A stretch of 64,000 nucleotides of DNA, taken from positions 1,178,001 through 1,242,000 of the forward strand of contig NC_018388.1 of assembly GCF_000208865.1 (NCBI RefSeq), given 5' to 3'. The notes beneath the pieces are model-generated. The model did no database searches, had not been told where the DNA came from, and saw only the letters and a program-made list of their open reading frames with translations. This DNA comes from Neospora caninum Liverpool. Its lineage: Eukaryota > Apicomplexa > Conoidasida > Eucoccidiorida > Sarcocystidae. Made by a program: the position numbers and the translations under genes. This document shows, one piece after another, positions 51,523-63,775 of this stretch; within the stretch, counting starts at the first letter, position 1; every line of letters begins with the position of its first letter.

Positions 51523-53194
51523 TGTATGTTCATGGAGATAGAGGACACGGATTTACATTGAGGCATAACGGAACATTGGGGTCGAAAATACCTCTGAGTT
51601 GAGCATAAATTTGTATCAGGGAGACGTAGGCTCGACGAGTCATGAACTGGGCAAGTAAGCCAGTGGATGGTAATGCACGTAACAATGCCTCCGAAGAGTA
51701 CCGATTGGCGCCTACGCCGTATTTTGATGTCAACAATCAACCCTTTTGTTCGTATCACACGGCTTCATACGAGCATGCAGAAGCAAGCACGTGCAAAAAA
51801 GCATGTACATCTAGAGTTAGATCTATGCATACATGCGTGAATATATTTGTGTGCATGCAGCATTTTCTCTGGCCTCTATGTGTATGATCTCGCTCAGCGT
51901 CGCGCTGCGGTCTTCACCTCGGCGAACGCGGCAAACGGTGTGTCGTCTACATGTAGCACACACGAAGTAAAGCCGTCTATGACCCCTCTCACGGAGCCTC
52001 TTCCCTGCTTTTTCCCGTTCAACACACCTGTGTCGTTCAATTTCCGCGCCAGCGCCACTGGAAACCTCTGCGAGACAGCCTCCCGTGGCCTGCTCAGGTG
52101 TACATCCACACGTGCGGCCCGCGACATGCAGTGCGGTGACTGGGAAGACATTCGGCTTTCTGAGGCGAATCGCCCATTCGTCTCGGCACTGATTCGCGCA
52201 AAGCCTGCAATGCCACCAACCAAAAAACGGCCCAAGTCTCTCCTGCCACAAATCTGCTGCGACACTCGCGAAGAAACATGCGCTGGAGAACGGCGTTTGG
52301 CTTCGTGAGAGGCCTCGCGGCGCGCGGTAGAGAGAGACGCTGCCGCAATATTCAACGAGCGAGAGGGGGGCTGCCACTCTCGATGTTTTCGCGGGCTTTG
52401 CGACAGCATTTCCTACTTGTAAAAGTGCGGCGAGAGGCAACGAGCCGCATTTGCAAAGAGGGAAACCTCTCGTTTCTTCCCACAAGAAAGGACGCTCCGT
52501 CAACCTGCGCGACTTTCGGTAGGTCGGGATTCCCGCCTTCGCGTCGTGGTTCACACCACGCCATTTTCACGGCTTTTTCCTCTCGCCTCGGTCGCGATCT
52601 TTCGCTGTCCTTCCTATTTTGACTGGATGCCGAAAAGGCACGACAGCTTTCCTCCTGTCTGTTTTTTTCGCCGGGGTTCGGCGTAGGCGGACGGTTTCGC
52701 GCACCAGCCGTTTCTGTGCAGTCTCTGTCCCCCCGACTTCGCTGTGTTCGTCCCTCTTCTATGCTTCGCGCACCTGCGTTCCTCTCGCCCCTTTGCTCTG
52801 CCGGAACAGGACACGCATGGCAGGCTTGGCGCTGCATCTCTCCCTGTCGGTTTCTTTGCGCTGCCTGCCTCTTTTGCGCGTTGAAAGCCGTCCTCCCTGG
52901 CAATACTCACCGTTACCCTCTCTTCAGCCGAGAGCGGAGTGCGGCGTGGTGCCTTTCCGCTGTGTCCACTGAATCGCCGAATCGACGCGAAAGTGTCTCC
53001 ACTGGTTCCTGCTCCCAAATCCCCGCAAGGTCGCGTGAGACCTTCAACAATGCCTACAAAAACAGAACCCATCACCGGCGGGCCAGGAAGACGCGTCCAG
53101 TGAAGACAGCTTCTCGTGGTCTCTCAGGTTTTAGCTACACGTGAGCATTGTATGTACATGCGGGTCTACGACTGCATGCAGTTGCGCGTTTCAG
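50610..53194. other. Gap between the 49-kb open frame and the next supported exon
   Basis: This is either intron or intergenic. It contains (TA)n tracts near 50795-50817, 50968-50995 and 51490-51520. Open frames on both strands between 51.8 and 53.1 kb overlap each other and lack motifs or splice partners. Confidence 0.45.
51490..51520. repeat. (TA)n microsatellite
   Basis: About 30 bases of alternating TA; a similar run lies at 50968-50995. Confidence 0.9.
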
Positions 53195-56100
53195 GACATT
53201 TACGAGACAATGGAGGCCGCCGCTTCTCCCGCTTGCGCTTCGGAAGAGCACATTGAGGCGGGATTTTCTCCCCTCGGTCTACAACTCTCAAACATTTCGG
53301 AACGCACTCGCTCTCCTACAGGAACCGACGGTCTCTCGTATTCCTCCTCCGCTTCTGTGGGCTCCTCATCTCACGCCACCCTGACTCCTCTCGCATCTGC
53401 CTCTTCCCCTATTTCGTCGGATGCCCCGATTTCTTCCTCTTTCTCTTCTGTCTCCTCTTCTGCTTCGTCTCCGAACTCGCCCGGGGCGTTCGCGCAGTTC
53501 ATCGCAACGGCTGCAATTACTTCCTCGCTCAGGCCTTCTCCATCAGAAGTTCTCTCTCCGAGTGAAGATTTGTTTTCAAACCGCCTTGCCTTCTCTGGCG
53601 CGTCCGAATCGCTTCGCGAGCGACTTCTGAGTCTTCATTCGCTCGCAGGTGGAGACAGCCGTGCTCCTCAGAGTGTCACCTCTCGCCGTCTCCTTTTCTC
53701 GCCTCTCCTCTTCTCAACCTCGGGACAGGCCTCCTCCCCAGGCGCTTCTCGAAGAGCGGCCCCACAGAGGCGCGAAGCCGCCCTCAGGAGCAGAGCCAAC
53801 TCGTACGCTCTCGCATTCCCAAGCGAACAAAGGAGCTGCATGCCGATCTATCCCATTCAGTGCCCAGATACAGACAATCGAAACTCTTTATACATCTGTG
53901 AAGCGCATACAGACTCGAATCCCCTTCGTCTGTAGTATGTATGTATATATATATATATATATGTAAAGAGAGAAAGATGGATACACAACTGTTCGTGTAG
54001 CCATTCTGCGTTTTGATTCAATTTTTCCATATGAGAACGGCCATTTGACGTGTAGGGTAAGTGAGGAACGGGCTATGAACTCTTGCGTTCTTTTGTGCTC
54101 AGAAGCTGCTGGGAGCCTCAAGATGACGACGCGGACGGCTGTTTAATTACGCGGGCAAACGCCCTGCCTGGCATGCGCAACTTCCCTGAAGCGCCCTCGT
54201 CTCCCGTGGCTTCTCCAAAGATATGTGGAGAAGTGGGAACCCGCTCTGCCTGTGCGTTGTCAGCAAGTAGCCCCTCAGCCCGCCCATCAGGACTCCAAGA
54301 ATCCACGCGAACTGCAGGAGCACCGGAACCAGAAAACCGTCCAGGAGTCCCGAAACAGAATGATGGGGCTTCAGACAGCGCAGCCCCTCTCTCTTCCTCT
54401 CTGCCTGCCGCTTCCACTCCCTCTTCGGCCTCTTCGGCCTCTTCGTCCTCTTCTTCCTCGCCTGGCTCCGCTGTTTCGGTTTCGGATGCCTCGGAGGCAG
54501 TCCGCGTGGCTACCGAGGCTTTCGATGCCCGCTTTGGCACTCCGCGTGCTTCGCGAGCAGCTTCTTTCCACGCGCGGCTCCTCGCGAGTCTGGCAGGAAA
54601 TTTGTCTGGAGCGAAGCCTCCGCGTCTTCTCCTCAGCTGGCATCTGCCCATGGAGATTCCGCGGAGAATGAGATCCTCAGGCCAGGCGGCTGCGCCTCCG
54701 CCACCGGGCCTGATGGGGCAGTCCTCCTCTCGAGCGCCGTCCCCGTCTTCCTCTTCGCCCGCACGATCTTTCTCCGCCACACCAGCTTCTTCTGTGTTTC
54801 CAGATGCTGGCGCCCCTAGCACGCCTTCGACAGATGCCTCGGCCGTCTCGTCTCAGGTGGTGTCGCTATCCAGCACATGCGCCCCCGTCCTCCCCTCTCC
54901 GCGTTCTCGGCCCTCTCAGCAAGGCGGCGAGACTGAGCTTCACCGCCAGCCCCAAGCGGATGTTTTCTCTCCCGGGACGCTTGCTTCCGCTCCCGTGCCG
55001 GAGACTGCTCCCTCTGAACCGATCGCCTCGACTCCCAACGAACCCCTCAGCCGCGCTGCACGCGCTACACCTCCAGCTGGGGAATCCGGTGTACGTACAC
55101 CCGGCGCCACGCCGCTCGAGAGCGGCAACGCCGCCCCGGGAGCCTCGCCAACTTCCAGAGTTGCCCCTTTGGGTGCGCCAAACTCGATCGTTTTTCGAGG
55201 GCCGAGCTCGCCTTTGCGCCAGGCCACAGAGCTCGCAGGCGGCCGGCTGGGGAGGCAGTTGCTGCTGCGTCAGTCCCAGTTGATTCTCCTGCTGGGGCTG
55301 CACGGCCTGGCGCGGGAGCGCGAAGGGGCGGCTGGCCTCGCCTCTCCGGAGAGTTCTGGAAGCCTCGAGTGCCTGCGTAGACGATCGGCGGCCATTGCCT
55401 CGGCGACGGCGCGCCTCACGCAGGCTTTAACGAATGCAGAACTTCGCAGTCAAGGCAGCTTCTTGGTGGGTTTGGGCGGTGAGGGCGCAGCAGGCCTCGC
55501 AGGCCACGGTGTACGTACATCGCGGAGCGGAAGCAGGCAGCCCGGAGAAGAGGGATGCCGTGGGGGACAAGAGAGACAGCGAGACGAGGCGAAGGAGGGA
55601 GCAGTGGATGAGCGGGCGGAAGGACCCGAAGCCTCGCGGAAGTTGCGGAGAGCGCGCGGACGAATCAACTTGGTGAAAGCCGAACACGCGGTGATGATGA
55701 CAAAGGGGAACAAGAAGCACCTCGACCTCCTCATTCGCGATTACCTCCTCCTCGCTTTGCAAGTGGCATGTAAGGACTAATACAGAGACACACTGGAGAA
55801 AATGCGCCAAAGAGAAACATCTCCGTGTGTGTTTGCTTGGAATTTCCGTGCGCAGGTGTAGCGATTCAGATGTACATGCAAGGCTCTGGAGGTGCCGAAG
55901 GGGTTTACACAGATGCGTCTGTCGAGTGCTTTCTCTTTCGTAGCCCAGAGAACCCCCCGTCGGGAGACTGCCTGGGGGTTTAGGCTGGCCCGTCTGCGGG
56001 GACAGCGTGTCTGAGGCGTGGCCGGAGGGCGTTCTTCATATTCTGATCCAAATGCCTTCGCCCCTGTTGGACTCCGTGGCATGCCTAGGGTCGTTTCGTT

Positions 56101-59100
56101 TGTTTTTTTTTTGTGTATCCGTTTTGCTTTCTACCGTTATCTGTTTGAACCACTTGGGGGTTGGCGAATTTAGGGGAGGCATTGACACGTGCAAACGTAT
56201 TTTCCTCCGGCACCGTCGTGTGTTGCGTACTGCAGTTTCTTTGTTTCTGCGTGCTTGTCTAGGTCGTAGTTTCCGTTTCCTTCCTCGCTCTTGTTACATC
56301 TGTCTCCTACCTCTGTTGCGCCGTCTCGTTTGGTCTCTCGCTTCCTCTCGCTTCTCATCCAGATGACTTCTCCGCTTTGTCTCTGGTGCTTCCTTTTCCC
56401 TTCAGTCGCATCCCTTCACTGGCGCGTGCCTGGCCAGTTTTCTCGGCTTCTCCTTTTCACCGGGAGCGACGGAGAGACAGGCAAGGACACGGCGAACGGC
56501 CGCAGTGCCGCACAGCGAGAGAGTCGGAATTCCGGAGGGAAGGCAGCGGGCCAGCGGCAGGGGCCGCGCGAGGCGAACGCCACGGCGCCGCTCTTTCGCG
56601 TCGAGGCATTCCCCGCGTCGCAGCCGAGAAGGATATGCGCGCAGTCGGAGAATGACCAAACGTTCACAAACGCCTCGCCAGAGGCCGTCATGGAGGCGGC
56701 ATCTTACAGGGGAACTTCCAGGGCAGATTCGACAAACGTCGAAGAGGCCTTCTTCCTCAGAACGGTCGACGGCCGTTTGCTGCGTGTGCCTGCGTCGGAG
56801 GTCGCTTTGAAGGCAGGAGAATCGCTCTCGGCGGACAGCAGGCAAGACGATTCGCAAGGAGACTCGGCGTGGCCAGGTCCCTGGATCTCCGCAAATAAGG
56901 CGAGATGCTTCGCCTGCGACTTTGCCCCCGCGAAATGCTCCTGTGCGCGCTTCTCGCCCCGCTACGTCCTTGTCGGTAGGTTGGAACGTCTCCTTTCAAG
57001 TGGATTCATTTTTCTGAGCAGCGTGGTGCTGGGCATTCCACGGAATAACCCGTCGGTGGCTGGGCGCTATGAGAGTCGCTTTCTTTTCAGTCGCGGGTGT
57101 TGTGGACAGGAAAGCTTGTTTCGCAGCGAACAAGTCCACCTCACGCCCCTTAGGAGACGCCCGAACCAGTGCACAGGGTATGGAACGGATAGGCAGGGAG
57201 TTTGTCCACTCCGAAATGCGTGCATCCAGTAGATCTTTTTTCGTGCCCACGAGTTCACGTTGTCGCTTCAGCCGAAAGCAAGCTCTGCAAACGTGTATTC
57301 TAGTCTTCACATCTATATATGTACAAAGGTGTACAGACCTGTTTATGAATATACGAGCATATAAATAAGGACGTGTGTGTCTCGACACGTGTAGGTAACT
57401 GCCTGTGTGGCCGGAGGCCATGTCGGTAGAGCTCTGGTGTTTCTAGGAAGAAAGACGGGGGATCTGTGAGGCGAGCAAAGCGCCGCTATATTCGATGGGC
57501 TTCTGCTTTCACATCGGAATAACTCCATTCGAGTAAACACAGACATTGAGGTACCTAGGACAAGCGCCTCGTGTCTATTCATGCGTCGGTTATGTTCATC
57601 CGCTGTTCCCCTTCGATTCACAGTGTCTGGTCCTGTCCCGTTGTCTGCGCGCCTGGCCTGTCCCGTGTTCAGCTGCATCGGCTGTCTTTTGTCCCTCTCC
57701 TTTTTTCTTCTCGCATGCGCGTTCGACCGTCGTGCGCTGCCTTGTCTTGTGCCCAGCGAAAGACGAACCGACTCTGGCGTTGATCTTGCTGCTGCTTCTC
57801 GAGACGTCGCCTTCCCAAACGCTTACCATGGCAGACGTCGACGCGCTGCTAGTCCTGTGAGCATTCTCGTTTCCGCCGTTCCCTGGAAGAATTGAATAGG
57901 TCCTCTTCTCCCACCGCTCGAGAGACATCTCGTCTGGGCCACCGATCGGCGGCTTTGCCTGGAGGATGTGTGAATCAACCCGCTTCGTCTGGTACCAGAA
58001 TATCCCAAGTTTTGGTGACTGCTGGTCTCTGGATTCGGTTGCTGTCTCTGTTGCGTCTTCTCCAGGCGCATTCCTTCTTGCCATCGATCTTCTCATTCTG
58101 TGCTCTCGGTCTCACTGCATGTATCACCCTCTCCGTTGTCTCTCGCGACTTTTTTCTGTCGCTTCTTTGTCCACCGCCTTTCCGCCTCCGTACTCTTCGC
58201 GTGGAAAGGGCGTCAGAGTTGTCGTCTTTGTCTCGCTTCGAATGGATGGGGAGGATCTCTGGCGTTTTCTCTTGTTTCTTTTCCGCTGTGTTGCAGCCCC
58301 CGAGGAGTCATCCGCTGCGGCGCCGGGGCAGCTGGACGCGGAGACGCTCTTTGCTCCGTGTTCCCCCTGCCGCCGTCGGAAGGGTCGGACCGTTCCTGGC
58401 GGGGAAACGAGAGAAAAAAACGGAAGCGGCTTCCCGGTGTCTCCGGCGCGGCGCCTCGCCTGTTTGCTTCTCCAGCGTCTTCTCAGCTCTCTTCAGCTCT
58501 CGAGCGCAACGGCACCGCGTCCTCGTCCGGGGCCTCAACTTCTACGACGTCGGCCGGCCACGCGGGCTCTTCCCTGCTGAGTTCCCACTTCCGCGCCGTC
58601 CCGGATCCCGAGCTGGCGCACGCAGCGGCGACGCTCGCGAACCTCGATCGCGTCTGTCGAAAAGGCAAGTTCGACGTCGGACTCGTGGCCGTCTCAGAGG
58701 ACCGGGTTCGGCTTATATGCGAAGAGCGCGAGACGCTGAAGCGCAAGTTGGAAGCGCACTTTGGCGTCTCGCTTTCTGGTTTTCTCGCGGATATTTCCGC
58801 CTCCGGTGGGGGGTCGGCGCCCGCGCATGCAGGGGGTGCGCGGCGGCCTGGCGACGGGCCTGGCGAAGGCCGAGACACGCACAGCGGGGAGGAAGGCGGG
58901 GTTCTTATTCGGAGAGCAGGCGGATGGGACGCGAGACATTCAGACAGGCAGAAGAGAGACCGTGGACTCGAGGAGGGGGAAGGTGAGGCGAGAAACGGAA
59001 TCAACGGCGCGAAGGGCGAAGAACACAAGGGGAGGAAGGGAAGCGAGGAGGAGGTCCAGGAGGGTGGCGGAGTGCTAGCCCGACGAGAGGAAGGCCGAAG

Positions 59101-62100
59101 CGAAAAGCGCGACGCAGCGTCTCAGACACAGGCCAGCGAAGGAGAGGAAAGTTCCGGTCCAGCGCGAAGGGGAGGCCGAGCGGCGAGACGCTCTGAGACT
59201 TCTGCCGGGGAGCCGGAATGTGGCATTCCCCGGTCCTCGCGAGAGTCCTCTGGAGAGAGAAACGCGCCTCCGAGTGACGGGATGCGTGACGTCTCCGAGC
59301 GTCGCTTGGCTTCCTCAAGTGGCGATTCGCCGTCTCCCGCAAGCGGGAACGACGAAGGCGAGGCACGGGCCGCTACCACAGGAAACGTCGACGACACAGA
59401 CGAGCGGCAGATTTGCGTGGTACAGACGCCGCCTCGCGTCCACGGGGCGTGGACAGTTCGGCCGAAAACGGAGCTCGGCAAGGAAAGCGAGAGTAGACAA
59501 CGGCTCTCGAGTCGTGGGCAGGATCTTCCGAATTCACTGCATGCAACTCCGCGCTTTTTCCCCCGAGTGCGCCTTGCCGACTGGGTGAGACGGCGCCCGT
59601 GTGGAAGCCTCAGCGGACGAGCGCTTGGCAGCGAGGACGCGAGAGGGAGAGGAGCCAATTCTGGAGCGAGAACCGAAGCGACAGCAGACCGAACGGAAGG
59701 ACCAGAAAAAGGGGCTGTCGACCAAGCTAAAGAGAATGACAGGTTGGGGAGGCCGGGCAAGCGAGAGAGAGGCCCAGCAGAGGACTCGACTAGAGGGCGT
59801 CGATCGATGACAGACTCTTTTTTGGAAGGCATGGGCTCGACCAGAGAGACACGGCTTCTCGGTCCAGGCCATGATGTGCCTCTGGAAACCCGAAAGCGGA
59901 TGCGGCGAGGGGCTGCACACTTCGACGCGCAGAAAGAAGAGAAGACGCATCTCTCGACAGTCGAAAACGCGGCGCTGCTCCTGGGACCAGCAACGACCGA
60001 CGCAGAGTCTGGTGTCTCCGACATCTCTCCGCCATCCGTTTCCTCTTCTTCGTCTTCCATTCTTCCATCAGTCTCTGCGGCGCTATCAGTGAACTTCCGC
60101 CATGCCCTGCGCTACGCCCGACGGTCCCTAACCCGCCCAGTCTCCGCGTTCGCTTCTGTCTCCTCTCCGCTTCCCATCTCCTCTCCGCCTCCCATCTCCT
60201 CTCCGCCTCCTCTCGCCTCTCCGCCTTCTCTCGCCTCTCCGCCTCCTCTCTCTTCTCCGCCCTCTGTTTCCTCGTCGCCGTGCTCGTTGTCGCGTTTCTC
60301 GTCGACCAAGTTGACGGATGGCGCCTCGACGGCCGCGTCGCTCTCTCCGCCACGCGAAGGCTTTGCATCAGGTGTCCCGTCCCCGTCGCAGTTTTCGCAA
60401 GCTAGCGAGTCTCGGCCGCAAGCGGGTGGGGCGTGTGGCGAGGCGTGTGTCTCCGGTCAGTGGGCGAAGCGGCGTCGGTCACTTGAGGGCCTCCCGTGGG
60501 ACACCCGGCGAGATCTGCAGGCTTCATGGGGGGAGACAGAAAGCGGCGGTGAGGAGGGGCGAGAACGGCGAGAAAAGGGGCGTCGGTTGCCTTCCGCTGG
60601 TTCCTCGAGGGCCGACGCGAAGACGCGAGAGGACCTGGAATTCGAGAAGGCTGCTCTGACTGCATGCATGCAGCCACGAAGACTGCCGGCCCTCGCCGTT
60701 GTTGACCGAGCGCTCCTGTCCACAGCGGAGTTACCCAAGTATCTTCGCAACCACTTAGATGGAGCGCATTCCTCGGAGGCTCTCCCTCTCGATTTCGACG
60801 ATCCTTCCGGCGTCTCCTGTGCGCGAGAGGTACGTCACACAGCGTCTAGACAGCCCACTCAGGCGCACCACCCGCGCGCGAAAGAGCGACAGCAAAGGAA
60901 GCAGACACAGAGCCGCTTTCGTATGTAGTCCCCGCATGCGCACGCCTGTGGACACATCTGACGGGCTCTTTAAACGGTCCCTGGCTTCGGCCAGACGGAG
61001 ACACGGCGCCATCCTCGTGTGAACTGGATTCGGCGCTCAGCCTGGAACAGAGGAGAGGCGACTTCCTGGTGTACCTACACAGGAAAAAGGCTTAGATCGA
61101 GTACATGTGGGCTGCTGTGTGGTATGGCCTGGGGGAGGTTGTGAGCAGTGGAGACGCGCCTTTTTCCCAAGTTGCTGGCATTGCCCTCCGAGCGTTCGTT
61201 CGATCTCTCAGCGTTCCTCGACGACTCGTTGTCTTCTGTGTTTTTGATCGTTTGTCGCCGAGCCTTCGGTGGCCGGCCGGTCGATCCCGGGGGTCCACGA
61301 GAGCCGGCAACAAATACGGACGGTGTGGGGTTTCGCGCGTGGCGTCACTTCCCGATTCTCTCCCTGTGTGACTCTGTCCTTTCTCTCGTCGACAAGGTTT
61401 CTTGCGTCCGCGCGTTCTCTGTGCAGGGGCGATGTGAGGCGGGGGAGAAGCACGGAGAATCTCTCCGCCACATCGAGGCGGCGCAGCGACTCGGCGACAC
61501 GGGAATCCGCGCTCAGGACAGCGGGCCGCCCACTAGCCTGATGGGAACCACCGGCGAGGCCCCAGGCCCTCCTCCGCCCTCTCATCCAGAAGGCCGGCCT
61601 TCCCTTACGCTTCAAAACGCGCCTTCTGTTTCTTTGGCGTCTCTCCTTTCGCTCTCGAGGCGCGTGACTGGCTCGCTTGTGGGGCGGTCCGCGGGGCGTC
61701 TCTTCTGCAGGCGCGCGAGTGAGTTAGGCCCTGCATTCGCGGCCTCTCCGCACCTGGGCGTTGGCCCAGCGGGGGCCTCGTCGTCTGCCGCCCCGACGGC
61801 GCTCACGGATCTGGACCCTCGGGCGACCGCAGGCAGCGGCGACTTGCCTCTCCACTCTGTAGATCGGTCCCCGACTATAAGCCGAATCGCCCTCGCGTCC
61901 GCATCCGACGACGCGGAGGCGCGCGCTCGCGGAGAGGAAGGGTTGGAAAGAAACGCCAGAGCGGGTCGCTGGTGGTTCGTCGGCGGGCGAGGCCACGGGG
62001 AAGGCGACGGCCGCCGAGCGACGGAGACCTGCCGCGGGAGACGAAGGGCGAAGATACCATGAAGACCCCGCTGGGCACCTCTCGACTCTGGGGAGCAGTG

Positions 62101-62609
62101 GAGTGGCCGATCGCCTCCAGACGCTGCTCGAGTCGCTGATTGCCGATTTGTGGAGTCGAGGGGAGGCCGACGAGGCGCGGTCGAGTGCGACGGAGAGGCG
62201 TCAGCGTCGCAGGCGCGGAGCCGGCGCTGAGGCGTTTGAGTCAGAGGACGAGGCCGAGAGAGACGACTCAGACGTTGGAGACTTCGCAGAGAGCGATTCG
62301 CCGGAGGCGCCGCCGGGCGCCTTCTTTCTGCCTCAGCGACGTGGACGAGCGCGTCGGGCCGCGGACCATCCCTCGAGATTCTCGGGCGCGTCGGACTCTC
62401 TGTCTGAAAACGGAACGAGTGGCAGTGAGAGTGCGAGCGCTCCCGACGATGATCGCGAAGACTTTGAAGGAAGCGACGAGCCGTGGGATTTCCCGTGGGC
62501 AACCGACGACAGTTTGAGTCAAGACGAGGAATCGGAGGCAAGTCCCGAGGACTCCAGTGCTGACGAGGCAGATGCCTACGAGAACGACTCGTACGAAGAA
62601 GACGATTGA
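53195..62609 (+). CDS. Very large hypothetical protein, Ser/Pro- and acid-rich
   Basis: Phase-consistent exons: 53195-53931, 54103-55769, 56406-56975, 57757-57856, 58297-60829, then 61427 onward. An intron 61719-61881 (GTGAGT donor, phase 1) would move into the frame ending at 62609 with an acidic tail (YENDSYEEDD), giving about 2,203 residues from the ATG at 53210. Without it the frame stops at 62062. The acceptor at 53195 may follow an upstream exon or a 5' UTR. Ordered islands are WEPQDDDADGCLITRANALP, NLVKAEHAVMMTKGNKKHLD, LLIRDYLLLALQVAFASLHW, a cysteine cluster CFACDFAPAKCSC, and PTLALILLLLLETSPSQTLT. These sit among Ser/Pro/Arg/Glu-rich linkers. I do not recognise the family. The cysteine cluster could bind zinc, but this is only suggestive. 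Confidence 0.65.
53943..53963. repeat. (TA)n microsatellite
   Basis: About 20 bases of alternating TA in the short intron between 53931 and 54103. Confidence 0.9.
60155..60275 (+). repeat. Ser/Pro-rich imperfect coding repeat
   Basis: About eight 15-base units of the form TCTCCGCCTCCCATC encode SSPPP/ASPPx repeats (PISSPPPISSPPPLASPPSL) inside the exon 58297-60829. The repeat keeps frame and is likely length-polymorphic. Confidence 0.9.
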
Positions 62610-63390
62610 ATGGGAGGAGGTTGGTGACGCTCGGCCGTGCGGGGACTGGTCGGAAAGGGACGATTCTGAGGAGACACACAGCTGGAGGGTCAGTGCTTGG
62701 TCCTCGAGGGGATATGGAGAGGTGACGCGTCTCCAGGTTGACGCTCGTGGGTCTTTGGTACTGGGAAAGGGACACAGGAAGAGGGCGACAGGGATCAAGA
62801 GACGGAGACTACCTGTGGGGCGAAGAGAGAGAGGGGGGGGCTGTCCTAGAAAAACGTCTCCTCGATGTAGTCGCACCTGTTGAGGACGGGACAAGATCAC
62901 AAGAAAGGCTAACTGCGAGGTGTCCTGAAGAGCGTGAAGATTTTCTCCGAAACGACGTCTCGGAGTTATGAATGTATACTTTTCATCGTCGTTTGTTGGA
63001 TCTTTTCTCACAACCGTATTCTGGTGACATAGGGCAAGAGTTGGCGGCAACTTGGGCAACTCGGTTTGGGGGAAAGGACGCCGAGTGACCGAAATTCGGT
63101 CTGTGGCGAACGGCCAACCCGTTTCGTCTGCGGTGTCTCGGCACTTTTCGTCCGGTGTTTCTTCCGCGTTTTTGTTGCACAAGCAAAACGTTCTGGGCGC
63201 TAATTTGGAGGGAAAACGCGTGTGGATGGCGTGTAACAAACGACCCAGAAAGACTGAACGTGAGAGCCCGATTTTGCTGCATTCGCCCTTTTGGGAATAG
63301 ACGTGTGCACACATACTAAAACGAAGTCACTTAGTGTCGCTTCCCGCGCATTGACTCTCCTCAAAAACGAGCTTTGAATTGTGAGAAATG
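62610..63390. other. 3' region after the large hypothetical gene
   Basis: Probably 3' UTR and spacer. Minus-strand frames crossing it are the shadow of the Arg/Glu-rich coding exon. No other feature is visible before the mitochondrial-like sequence. Confidence 0.5.
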
Positions 63391-63394
63391 CGGG

Positions 63395-63775
63395 AACGGA
63401 ATGCGGATCATTTGTACAGAGACCAAATCTACCTACAATGTGATAATAACAATACATGGTCTAGCTATGACCGTTATGTTCATAGTGCCCGCTTTGTACG
63501 GAGGATATGGCGGCTTCTTTGTACCCATCAACATTGGAGATTCGGAAGTCGTTTCCCCAAGCATTAACGCAACTATAAAGATATCTTCTGAATGAATAAC
63601 AAAGTATATTGATATAACAAGCTCTATTGGTTAATCGGAGGTCTTGCTGTCTTAGGTATTCGTAGTATCCTTAGATCTATTAACTTCCTCGGTACGCGTG
63701 TCTTTATGGGGTCTCGTGCAGGAAGTAAAAAGGCTTATACATTTGGTCTTTCATCTTTACTGCTCTTACGTTCCA
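63395..63775 (+). pseudogene. cox1: Nuclear mitochondrial insertion (cox1 fragments, rearranged)
   Basis: The + strand reads MRIICTETKSTYNVIITIHG (from about 63400) and then ALYGGYGGFFVPINIGDSEV, an internal segment of cytochrome c oxidase subunit I. It ends by losing similarity and hitting stops near 63595. From about 63617 another frame reads LYWLIGGLAVLGIRSILRSI, which looks like the cox1 portion that normally precedes the first segment. The order is therefore swapped. The copy is AT-richer than its surroundings, short, and lacks the rest of the gene, so it is a non-functional nuclear copy. Such inserts are known in sarcocystid nuclear genomes. The right boundary is approximate. Confidence 0.8.

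Noticed and set aside
59122..60060. 312-codon minus-strand open frame
   Set aside because: It lies entirely inside the 2.5-kb + strand exon and reflects its GC-rich codon third positions.
61612..62775. 387-codon minus-strand open frame
   Set aside because: It is an Arg/Pro/Ser-rich mirror of the + strand acidic and Ser-rich exon, with no motif and no splice partners. The + strand has phase-consistent splicing.
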